In this document: positions 53,773 through 61,329 of the stretch, piece by piece | How positions within the stretch are numbered: the first letter of the stretch is position 1 | Layout: each line of letters opens with the position of its first letter | DNA from: Leptolyngbya sp. PCC 7375 | GTDB taxonomy: Bacteria; Cyanobacteriota; Cyanobacteriia; Phormidesmidales; Phormidesmidaceae | Assembly: GCF_000316115.1 (NCBI RefSeq) | Contig: NZ_JH993797.1 | Span: 4,326,486 to 4,390,485, forward strand | Direction of reading: 5' to 3' | DNA: 64,000 nt | Program-made: the position numbers and the translations under genes | The notes under the pieces: generated by a model | What the model was told of the DNA's origin: nothing | Seen by the model: only the letters and a program-made list of their open reading frames with translations | Databases searched by the model: none

Positions 53773-55528
53773 GGGTAACTCTTTAAGCCGGGAAACGAGC
53801 AGGTCTTAGAGAGCGTATAAATAAGCACATTGAATTGCGATGGCCCAAAAAATAGCTCTGCAGCAATGCTCAGAGCCGTGTATCGTGTCCGATGCAAAAC
53901 AAAATCGGGAACGATGAGTCTTACTATACGAGAGCGCAGCCAAAAAGTGGCTGGTTATATCAAAACGGAAACACATCTGGGCATCGAGTCGATAGCGTCG
54001 GCGCTTGGCATCAGTAAAAGCAGTGTGCACCGTCATCAGCAGGGGATAGAGCGTCGCAACCAGTATGCAGAATCGGACCTGTGGGAAACCGCGAGTGGGT
54101 CAGCTTGGCTAAAACGTCTGGTGCTAGGTGTGCTCTACCACTTTGGCATAAAGCACGGTATCGGAGCCGAGAGCCTATGCGAGTTTTTTAAGTCGGTTCA
54201 TTTAGAGACCCATGTGGGTGTTTCAGCCAATGCCCTGCGTCAATTGAAACACCGTGTTGAAGACGTCATTGTCACCTACGAAGTCTCTCAATCTGAGCAA
54301 TGTCAACCTCTCAACAAACTCGGCATCTGCCTCGGGGGAGATGAAACCTTTTTTGGACTGCCGATCCTGGTGCTGGTGGAATTGGCGAGTGGGTTTATCT
54401 TTACAGAAGTTGAATGTGAGAATCGTCAGTATGAAACCTGGTGTCACCAGCTAGAGCAGTGGTGGCATCCGTCCGACTGGGAATGCCACTTTATGGTCAG
54501 TGATGGGGCTCGTGCGTTAGTGAAACTTGCCATCGCTGGTCTGGGCACCGTCAGTGTGGCCGATTTGTTCCATGGAATGCGAGCCTTAGCTCGTCCTATC
54601 GGGAGTGCATTGGGACGTCAACTGGCTCAGGTTGAAAAACAACTCGACACCCTCCAACAGCAAGTGAACCAAACCAAACCCAAGGTCAAACAACAAACTT
54701 TGTGTGTCCAGCTAGAGACGCTGACGCAGCAATATCAACAGCTTGAACAAGATCAGTTTACCTATCATCGCGCCTTGGCCGATATTAGCCAATCGGTTCA
54801 TCCTTTCACCCTGGATACCGCTCAATGGCAACTGTTTGACGACTTAACAACCCAGTTAGCGGCTCCGTTGACGACCCTGACTCACCTAGCAAAGCTCTAT
54901 GGAGGGGATAAGGCGCAACACGCGATTGACACCTTTGAAGCTCAGATTCCTCAGTTCGCCAACGGGATTCATGCCTGGTGGCAGTGGGTGATGCAGGCCT
55001 TAGCCACTGAAACTCAGGAGATTGACACTCAAAATTGGGTTCTCACTGCCTTGTTGCCCTGGGTGTATTGGACTCAACAGACTGATAAAACCCGCAAACC
55101 TCATCTCAAAGCACGCTATCAACAGGCCACCAGTGATGCCTATGATCAGCTCATGGCAGATGCCATGACCCTAAAGCTAGACGACACTCAACGGCAATAC
55201 TGGGTCCATTGGTGCCAGTGGATGTGTGCCAAGTATCAACGCACCTCCTCGGCGGTCGAGGGGCGTAATGGCTATCTATCTCAACGTCATCAGGCCAATC
55301 GTGGCTTTTCGGCACAGTCCTTGAAGGTGCTCACCATTATTCACAATTTTGACCTTAAACGTCCCGATGGCACGACCGCTGCTCAAAGACTCTTTGGACA
55401 CCCATTTCCAGACCTATTTGAATGGATCCTCAGTACTATTAATGAGCTACCCATGCCTAGACGGTCATCTAAAGCACATCAGACAAACCCCTTGCACGTA
55501 GAGCTTTTCCCGGCTTAAGTTGTTACCC
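53773..55528 (+). mobile_element. insertion sequence, 1756 bp
   Basis: Terminal inverted repeats of 23 bp with 20 matches: GGGTAACTCTTTAAGCCGGG at the left and the complement of CCCGGCTTAAGTTGTTACCC at the right. The target duplication is CTTTTGGG (53765-53772 and 55529-55536). The cut falls near the 3' end of the fibrillin-like gene, whose reading frame resumes on the other side. Only a single transposase gene is inside, and the ends overlap its stop codon. The family is not assigned. Confidence 0.92.
53914..55518 (+). CDS. transposase (DDE type with N-terminal HTH)
   Basis: 534 residues from ATG 53914. The open frame extends 28 codons upstream without coding character. An N-terminal helix-turn-helix (HLGIESIASALGISKSSVHRHQQG) binds element ends. 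A DDE pattern is likely: D143 in GGDETFF, D197 in SDGARAL, E449 in SAVEGRNG, with a coiled-coil-rich insertion between the second D and E. It has the features of DUF6399-type transposases; I cannot name the IS family. The frame is intact, so the element may be active. The stop codon lies inside the right terminal repeat. Confidence 0.9.
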   Translation: MSLTIRERSQKVAGYIKTETHLGIESIASALGISKSSVHRHQQGIERRNQYAESDLWETASGSAWLKRLVLGVLYHFGIKHGIGAESLCEFFKSVHLETHVGVSANALRQLKHRVEDVIVTYEVSQSEQCQPLNKLGICLGGDETFFGLPILVLVELASGFIFTEVECENRQYETWCHQLEQWWHPSDWECHFMVSDGARALVKLAIAGLGTVSVADLFHGMRALARPIGSALGRQLAQVEKQLDTLQQQVNQTKPKVKQQTLCVQLETLTQQYQQLEQDQFTYHRALADISQSVHPFTLDTAQWQLFDDLTTQLAAPLTTLTHLAKLYGGDKAQHAIDTFEAQIPQFANGIHAWWQWVMQALATETQEIDTQNWVLTALLPWVYWTQQTDKTRKPHLKARYQQATSDAYDQLMADAMTLKLDDTQRQYWVHWCQWMCAKYQRTSSAVEGRNGYLSQRHQANRGFSAQSLKVLTIIHNFDLKRPDGTTAAQRLFGHPFPDLFEWILSTINELPMPRRSSKAHQTNPLHVELFPA

Positions 55529-55618
55529 CTTTTGGGTAACTGAGACGGGCATTGCAGCCCGTGGCCGAGGCGGTGGCTTAGCCCTGTGGTATCGGGAGGA
55601 TGGATAGCCCAAAAACCA

Positions 55619-55653
55619 AAAAGCCGGGCCTTTTTGCAAAAAGCCCGGCTTTT
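55619..55653. terminator. bidirectional terminator between fibrillin-like gene and acsF
   Basis: 11-bp perfect arms AAAAGCCGGGC (55619-55629) / GCCCGGCTTTT (55643-55653), with A tracts on one side and T tracts on the other, so it can stop transcription in both directions. Confidence 0.85.
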
Positions 55654-55673
55654 AACGTTGAAGCAACTATTAT

Positions 55674-56762
55674 CTAGCGAACAACGCCACGAGTAGTTGC
55701 CATATCGATGGGCTTCATGAAGTAAAGCTGAACCATTTTCACACCAATTTTGGCGATGTGAGGCAGCTGACGTAGAAGCTTCACAGGCTTGGGCTGATTG
55801 CTCTTGCTAATCTCAGCGATCTTCAAGCTGGCATCAGACGCTGTATCCATATGCTTGAAGAAGTCGGGGTGCTCTACATTCAGCATCACAGGGAAGACCT
55901 TAGCAGCTGACTCATTGGTCTTTTTGATGACGTGAATATCGTACTCACGGGCATCTAGACCTAGAGATGCGTAGAAGCCACTGCGCTGAATATCATTCAA
56001 GAACATCGTGGCAAATACCGACAGCAGGAAGAAACGGCACCATAGCTTAGCCTGCCAGTCATTGAGAATCTGGGGCTGCGCCTTCATGATGGCGGAGAAG
56101 AAGTCACCATGGCGGTTCTCATCCTGACACCAGTTCTCAAAGAACTGAAAGATAGGATAAATCCGATTCTCAGGATGAGAATCTAAGTGACGGAAAATAG
56201 TGATGTAGCGCCAGTAGCCAATCTTCTCAGACAGATAGGTTGCATAGAAGATGAACTTAGGCTTGAAGAAAGTGTAGCTCTTGCTCTTGGTCAAGAAACC
56301 AAGGTCTAACTGGAGGTTGAAGTCCGACATCGCCTTGTTGAGGAAGCCTGCATGGCGAGCTTCATCGCGGGACATCAGGGTAAAGCCTTCAGCTAGAAGG
56401 GGATTTTTGCCCTTAAGACGACGGCCTAACTCCTTATAAAGCAGGAATCCAGAGAATTCAGCTGTACAGGAGCGCTCTAGAAATTCAATAAATAGAGCTC
56501 GAGTGTCACCATCAATGTGCTCCCACGACTGGTCAAACACATCGGTCCGCACGAAGTGATGGCGGTTATAGTCAGCACGAAACTCTTCTATGATGGCGCG
56601 TACCTCATCTTCATTGACGGATAGGTCCATCTCGGCCATTTCGTCAAAGTCAGTGGTATAAAAGCGGGGGGTGAGGATCGTGTCTTTAGAAGGTGCCTTA
56701 ACCCCAGGCCGTAGCTCATCAAATCGAGTATTTTCCTGAGGTTTCCTTAGGGAATCTACCAT
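55674..56762 (-). CDS. acsF: Mg-protoporphyrin IX monomethyl ester oxidative cyclase
   Basis: 362 residues, the normal length. The enzyme uses oxygen to form the fifth ring of chlorophyll; it is a di-iron protein bound to the membrane. Carboxylate and histidine motifs appear as AEFSGFLLYKEL, SRDEARHAGFL and WCQDENRHGDFFSA. The N-terminal sequence VKAPSKDTILTPRFYTTDFDEM is the AcsF signature. Cyanobacteria may carry two copies (oxic and micro-oxic types), and the single gene here cannot be placed. It ends at a strong terminator shared with the gene disrupted by the insertion sequence. Confidence 0.97.
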   Translation of the reverse strand: MVDSLRKPQENTRFDELRPGVKAPSKDTILTPRFYTTDFDEMAEMDLSVNEDEVRAIIEEFRADYNRHHFVRTDVFDQSWEHIDGDTRALFIEFLERSCTAEFSGFLLYKELGRRLKGKNPLLAEGFTLMSRDEARHAGFLNKAMSDFNLQLDLGFLTKSKSYTFFKPKFIFYATYLSEKIGYWRYITIFRHLDSHPENRIYPIFQFFENWCQDENRHGDFFSAIMKAQPQILNDWQAKLWCRFFLLSVFATMFLNDIQRSGFYASLGLDAREYDIHVIKKTNESAAKVFPVMLNVEHPDFFKHMDTASDASLKIAEISKSNQPKPVKLLRQLPHIAKIGVKMVQLYFMKPIDMATTRGVVR

Positions 56763-56972
56763 GAGTCCTCTATCAAGATATTTATGGTTAAAGCGCTATG
56801 AAACCGCATTAAGATGTCGGGCCAGTAAATTGATAAAAAACTGGCATCGTACGTGGATTCTAGTCTACCAAGGTCATCGACTTGGAGCAGCCCGCAGGTA
56901 ACAAATAGGTTACATTTCGCAATAAACCCATACTTATCAGTGTGTCTAGTGAATGGGGATAATAATAAAAAC

Positions 56973-58133
56973 CTATAGTCGTTCAGGGGTGGGTAAGGGT
57001 TGATGACCCCGCAGACGTCGCCAAAGAGGGCTGCAAATCCATATCAATACAAACGGCAATAGGGCAAACCAAAGGGTTTGATAGCTGAGTAAACCCAATA
57101 GGCCAAAAACCTGGCGAGGCATGGGGGTGGTATTCCAAAGTAGGCCAACTAGTAACGCTGAACCCATTGACCCTGCTGCCAATAGTGATGATGGCAGTTT
57201 GTCTAAGCCCTGGATTCTTAAAACTTTGGGATAAAACCGTTCATACAGCTTTTGCCAATCTGGAAAAGCGGCATACATGCTGAGAACCGATGTGAATGGA
57301 ATGCCCAATAACAGCGTGTTGAAACTATGGAAAATAGGGGCTAGTCGAAAGAGCAGAGCTTGGGCAAACCGATTAAAGAGAACTAGAACAAAGCAGGTTT
57401 CAAATAGCAGCACCACATACTGGGATGGAATTGACAGCGCAGCAGTACGGCCTATCTTTGGCCCCAATGGATGAATGGGAAACCCATTGGTGAGATGGCT
57501 TTTAACTCCCTTGGCGAGGATAAAATCACCCACTAGCCGGGGCTCAACCAGCCAAGCCACCTCCATCAATTTCACCGCCGCCGCCGACAGAAATAAGATG
57601 GATAAAATCACCATGAGCCCGCGTGCTGGCCATATGTAACGCCAGGAAGATGAATGAGGTGAGGTGACGGGGTGCCCACGCTTTTGTTTGAGTAATGCAT
57701 CAATGGAGTAGGTCTCGCCCCATCTAGAAAACAGCATGAACAAAGGGACATAAAACACCGTGAGTACGATGGTGCGTTCTTGAATGAGAAAGCCAGTGCG
57801 AAACCCTGCTAACCCAAATCCCATGAGTAAAACACCTAGGGTTGCTAGACGGGTTCTATACCCTAGCAATAGCAATACTAATGCCATCACCAAAAGTGTT
57901 TCCATGGCAGCGTAGCCGCCGTCTGGTAGCGGCGATAACCCACTCAATAAAATAGTTGGGTCCCAGCGACGTGCGGGCACCAAGTTCAGCTCAGAGAAGT
58001 TTAGGGGGCTGAGAAACCAGAGATAGAAAAAGCTATAAACAATACGATAGAGGCCCATGCGTCCAGCCGCATTTTGGGCAGGGCGTGTGAGCCACTGAAC
58101 ATAGCGACGTTCAAGCTGCTGAAAAAATCTCAT
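56973..58133 (-). CDS. HTTM-domain membrane protein
   Basis: 386 residues. It has several membrane segments from residue 25 on (GLYRIVYSFFYLWFL, LLVMALVLLLLGYRTRLATLGVLLMGF, TIVLTVFYVPLFMLFSRWGETYSID) and the segment FLIQERTIVLTVFY typical of HTTM (horizontally transferred transmembrane / vitamin K carboxylase-like) proteins. The role of bacterial members is unclear. It lies 26 bases downstream of a small membrane-anchored gene; the two are probably one operon and one complex. Confidence 0.82.
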   Translation of the reverse strand: MRFFQQLERRYVQWLTRPAQNAAGRMGLYRIVYSFFYLWFLSPLNFSELNLVPARRWDPTILLSGLSPLPDGGYAAMETLLVMALVLLLLGYRTRLATLGVLLMGFGLAGFRTGFLIQERTIVLTVFYVPLFMLFSRWGETYSIDALLKQKRGHPVTSPHSSSWRYIWPARGLMVILSILFLSAAAVKLMEVAWLVEPRLVGDFILAKGVKSHLTNGFPIHPLGPKIGRTAALSIPSQYVVLLFETCFVLVLFNRFAQALLFRLAPIFHSFNTLLLGIPFTSVLSMYAAFPDWQKLYERFYPKVLRIQGLDKLPSSLLAAGSMGSALLVGLLWNTTPMPRQVFGLLGLLSYQTLWFALLPFVLIWICSPLWRRLRGHQPLPTPERL

Positions 58134-58159
58134 AGGGGCTTAGACAGGCTTAGACAATT

Positions 58160-58633
58160 TCAGTCTGTGGGATGAGCAGCAAAACGATCAATCAGAACAG
58201 TCTGGGCCGGTTGATGAATATCCATGGGAGGCTGTTGGTCAAAGTCGACTTGCCAAAAGTAACGCCAAGCCTCAACCTGCTCAATTTTGGTGTCAAGCGC
58301 AAATTCTATTTGCTGAATCAGGTAAGGGCGATAGATCGCCTGCTGTTCAGCGTTGCCTTCTATGGCATTTTGCATCAACTGGTGCCCAGGTGTTTGGTTA
58401 GAGGTGTCGTTATCCAAGGTGTAGAGATCCATGGGGCGGAAAACATGCTGTTTTCCTGCAATATCTACAACGTGGAGTTCAAGACGACTCACTTCAGTGG
58501 GGGGACTATAGCCATCGCCAGTGGAATACATGTCCCACCAGGTGAATGGCCAAAGACTCCCTCCCAGGGCTAGTAGCAAAAAGGATATGCCTGCCGTGAA
58601 ATATTTGGCTAACCGTAATTCCTGAGCTTCCAT
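58160..58633 (-). CDS. small membrane-anchored partner of the HTTM protein
   Basis: 157 residues from the ATG at 58633; the frame runs 19 codons further up from a TTG. One N-terminal membrane segment (YFTAGISFLLLALGGSLWPF) precedes a soluble region with SRLELHVVDIAGKQHVF and YRPYLIQQIEFALDTKIEQVEAWRYFWQVDF. It has no domain I can name. The gene order, small protein then HTTM on the same strand, suggests a shared function. Confidence 0.7.
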   Translation of the reverse strand: MEAQELRLAKYFTAGISFLLLALGGSLWPFTWWDMYSTGDGYSPPTEVSRLELHVVDIAGKQHVFRPMDLYTLDNDTSNQTPGHQLMQNAIEGNAEQQAIYRPYLIQQIEFALDTKIEQVEAWRYFWQVDFDQQPPMDIHQPAQTVLIDRFAAHPTD

Positions 58634-58696
58634 GAGCGTCAGTTTATCCCATGGCTGATGTGAGGTGAAGTAGGCCAGCTTGGAAACCAATAGACC

Positions 58697-60526
58697 CTAT
58701 TCTGCTGTCTCATCTGTCGTGACAGGCTCTGTTTCAGCATCCATGGCTTCTTCCTGCTCCTGTTGAACGTCCTCAACGGCTTCTTCAATTTCTTCATCGT
58801 CGGCAACCGTTTCATCTTCAACGGTTTCGCCGTTTTCAGCTTCATAGGCAGCGAGTTCTGCCTCGGCCCTGGCTTGCTGCGCTTCGTGACCCAGTACCCC
58901 CTCGTAGGCATAGCGGTTGTAGCCGCCATTTTCGACAATGGCTTGTAGATAATCGACGCGGTCCTGGGGGGCTGGGTGGGATGCAAGCCAGGGGACAACT
59001 TGACGGTCTCCGTAGCGCTCTTCTAAGGCAAGCATGAGACCATGCATGCCATCGGCGGCATAACCGCTGGAGGCCAGGATTTGAGTGCCTACGATATCTG
59101 CTTGTCGCTCCATGCTGCGAGAATAGCCTGAGACAATAGCGTTGGTGACTAGGCCTGGCAATGGTAAGTACTGGGTGAGGCTGGCGGTGAGGTTGCCCTT
59201 GGTCACCATTTGAAACCCGTGGGAGAGGACGGCGTGGGAGATTTCATGGCCCAGCAGTCCAGCCAGCTCAGCTTCGCTATCGGTGTCGAGAATGGCCCCA
59301 GCATTGACGAAGATTTTGCCGCCAGGTAGGGCAAACGCATTCAATTCTCGGTCAAGAACGACATCGAAGGTGTAGTCAAAATCATCGCGACCGGCTACGG
59401 AAGCTAACTGATTGCCAATGCCACGGACATAGGCTAAAAGCTCTTCATCTTCCGAGAGGGGGAGCTGCTCGCGGGCTGAGTTGGCGACTGATTCTCCTAA
59501 AGTTTTTTCGCCCTGTAGCAGGATCAGGCTGGAGTTGAGGGCGGTAAAGGGACCGTATAGACCGCCAGTGAGGATATAGCCAGCGGCTCCAGTGAAAATG
59601 TTTGCGATCGCATTATTCCGAATTTTGGCATTCGTGGCTGACTTAAACCGATCCAAGTTTTCATCAGCTAGATTGGCGTAGTGTTCTGCGTCAGGATGCT
59701 CTTCATTCAATAATGCAAATTGACGTGACGCAATCGATGCTTCAATCCATTCTTCTTGCTTCATCATCAACTCAATCTGAGCACTGAGTAAATCAGGATC
59801 GTATGGATATAGTGTCAGTGCCTTTTCCAGAACCATTTCAGCATCCTCTGGACGCTCGTAGGTTTGTAGTAGCTCGGCATAACGCAGATGACCTGGGATA
59901 AAGGCTGGAACTTCTTCTGTAAGCAAGCCTAAGGGAACCAGGGTTTGAGACTCTCTGCCGGCCTCTATGCCACGGGCAGACTCTCGCCAATAGACGGCTC
60001 CACCGGGGGAAAGCTGCTCAGGATTGCGAAACGGTTCGACTGGAATATTTTCTAAATCATCATCATCGCGCCAACCAAACGTTTTGGCTTCACGATAGTA
60101 CTCTTCGGCAGTGGCAATATCACCGGCCAGATACAGTCGGTCTGCTTCTATAATCAGCTCTCGCTGAAACCAAGTTTCTTGTTCCAGGGCGGCCGCTTCA
60201 GGATCGTATTCAACCTCATCTTCCGCTACAGTTTCAGTGTCTGAGGTCTCGTCTACAGTTTCAGCGTCTGAGGTCTCGTCACTAGTTTCATCAGCGACAT
60301 CCTCTTCAACCTCATCCTCCGCTGTGGTCTCAGCATCTGAGGCGTCGTCGCTAGTTTCCTCGCCTGTCGGGTCTACACTCTGCTCTGGAGTGTCACTACT
60401 GCCACTATTTTGGAGAATGATATGAGCAGGGCGTTCTGATGCTCGACCTGGCAACACTGGGCTGAGCAGTACCGTAAGACTGAACCCCACTGCTAAGAGC
60501 AGCGCAAAACGTTTATTGACCTTCAT
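58697..60526 (-). CDS. M48-family metalloprotease with TPR-like and acidic segments
   Basis: 609 residues. A signal peptide (FALLLAVGFSLTVLLSPVLPGRA) is followed by an acidic Glu/Asp/Ser/Thr stretch (about 45-110) with repeated ETSDAET units, TPR-like helical repeats (about 115-290), and an M48 peptidase domain with zinc motif HEISH at 427-431. Residue GxxRxMERQAD further on supplies the third ligand. A second acidic tail (VEDETVADDEEIEEAVED) ends the chain. It is a periplasmic BepA/YfgC-like protease, likely for quality control of outer-membrane proteins. The acidic ends are encoded by short repeats around 60228-60345. Confidence 0.92.
   Translation of the reverse strand: MKVNKRFALLLAVGFSLTVLLSPVLPGRASERPAHIILQNSGSSDTPEQSVDPTGEETSDDASDAETTAEDEVEEDVADETSDETSDAETVDETSDTETVAEDEVEYDPEAAALEQETWFQRELIIEADRLYLAGDIATAEEYYREAKTFGWRDDDDLENIPVEPFRNPEQLSPGGAVYWRESARGIEAGRESQTLVPLGLLTEEVPAFIPGHLRYAELLQTYERPEDAEMVLEKALTLYPYDPDLLSAQIELMMKQEEWIEASIASRQFALLNEEHPDAEHYANLADENLDRFKSATNAKIRNNAIANIFTGAAGYILTGGLYGPFTALNSSLILLQGEKTLGESVANSAREQLPLSEDEELLAYVRGIGNQLASVAGRDDFDYTFDVVLDRELNAFALPGGKIFVNAGAILDTDSEAELAGLLGHEISHAVLSHGFQMVTKGNLTASLTQYLPLPGLVTNAIVSGYSRSMERQADIVGTQILASSGYAADGMHGLMLALEERYGDRQVVPWLASHPAPQDRVDYLQAIVENGGYNRYAYEGVLGHEAQQARAEAELAAYEAENGETVEDETVADDEEIEEAVEDVQQEQEEAMDAETEPVTTDETAE
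60228..60281 (-). repeat. 27-bp tandem repeat inside the M48 protease gene
   Basis: Two 27-bp units (ACAGTTTCAGTGTCTGAGGT and ACAGTTTCAGCGTCTGAGGT plus seven bases each) differ at a few positions and encode DETSDAETV-like acidic blocks. Further degenerate copies lie at both sides, so the length of this acidic linker is likely to vary. Confidence 0.7.
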
Positions 60527-60765
60527 GGTGGCTCGGAATAACGAAGCGATTGGATCTCAGAATGATGCTCGGACATCCCTAATGGGACTATTTTGCCAAA
60601 TCTGCCCTGGAATAACCTGAGCGATCGTGCTTGTTTAAGGGTCTTGGTTGCAAATGTATGGGTGACATGCAGGTTTTTTCTCGGTGAAAGTCGCTTAAAT
60701 ACAACGGCAGAATGGAAGTGCGCGCAATATACTAAGTTTTATGACGCATTAAGAGATCACCCACC

Positions 60766-61251
60766 ATGAGTCTTGAGACCATTGAGACTATTAAGCCTTA
60801 TCTGAATTTTTTCCATCCAATGTTGATGTGGGTCCTGTTTGGCCTCACTGTATATGCCATGTATTTGGGCTTCCAAAGCCGTAAGGTCCGTTACGCCAGT
60901 GGTGAAGCAAAGAAAGAACTCATCAAAGGCAAATTTGCCCTTAAGCACCACCAGATAGGTTCAATCATTTTGGCGATGATGGTACTCGGTACCATTGGCG
61001 GTATGGCGGTTACCTATATCAACAACGGCAAGCTATTTGTCGGTCCCCATCTATTGGCTGGTCTAAGTATGACTGGTTTAATTGCGATCGCAGCATCCCT
61101 TGTGCCCTACATGCAGCGTGGTAGCGAAACTGCTCGTTTGACCCACATTAGCCTCAACGTAATTATTGTGGGTTTGTTTGGCTGGCAGGCGGTTACCGGT
61201 TTGCAAATCATGCAGCGCATTTTGGATAACGTTTTTGGAATCACGTTTTAG
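60766..61251 (+). CDS. DUF4079 membrane protein
   Basis: 161 residues with four membrane segments: MLMWVLFGLTVYAMYLGF, IGSIILAMMVLGTIGGMAVTY, LLAGLSMTGLIAIAASLVPYM, and LNVIIVGLFGWQAVTGLQI. Histidines in FHPML, KHHQIG, GPHLLAG and LTHISLN make a pattern like b-type heme ligands, as in cytochrome b561-like proteins (inferred). The protein is typical of cyanobacteria and its function is unknown. A strong terminator follows. Confidence 0.85.
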   Translation: MSLETIETIKPYLNFFHPMLMWVLFGLTVYAMYLGFQSRKVRYASGEAKKELIKGKFALKHHQIGSIILAMMVLGTIGGMAVTYINNGKLFVGPHLLAGLSMTGLIAIAASLVPYMQRGSETARLTHISLNVIIVGLFGWQAVTGLQIMQRILDNVFGITF

Positions 61252-61290
61252 TTCAGTGATTTTGTGTTTTTCACCTAAATAATTTTGAAA

Positions 61291-61319
61291 AGGGAGCGGC
61301 TAATGGGGCGGCTCCTTTT
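61291..61319 (+). terminator. DUF4079 terminator
   Basis: Stem from AGGGAGC to GGCTCCT with a GC-rich loop, followed by a T run, about 40 bases after the stop. It is a good Rho-independent terminator. Confidence 0.8.
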
Positions 61320-61329
61320 TTGATCAGGG

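Larger units (their letters stand above)
53268..55607 (+). pseudogene. fibrillin/PAP-like gene interrupted by an insertion sequence
   Basis: The frame from 53268 reads to 53771 (168 codons) and, after an insertion sequence, resumes in the same phase at 55536-55607 with VTETGIAARGRGGGLALWYREDG and a stop. Removing the element and one 8-bp target copy gives a 191-residue protein. LVGTWRLCFITG and the ending resemble PAP/fibrillin-type proteins (plastid lipid-associated), known to bind lipids or quinones; this assignment is by pattern. At present the protein stops in the element after GVTL, having lost its last 23 residues. It may still be made. Confidence 0.8.

Noticed and set aside
53830..53913. 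Upstream start of the second transposase
   Set aside because: The 28 extra codons have no coding character; the ATG at 53914 begins a typical helix-turn-helix transposase N-terminus.
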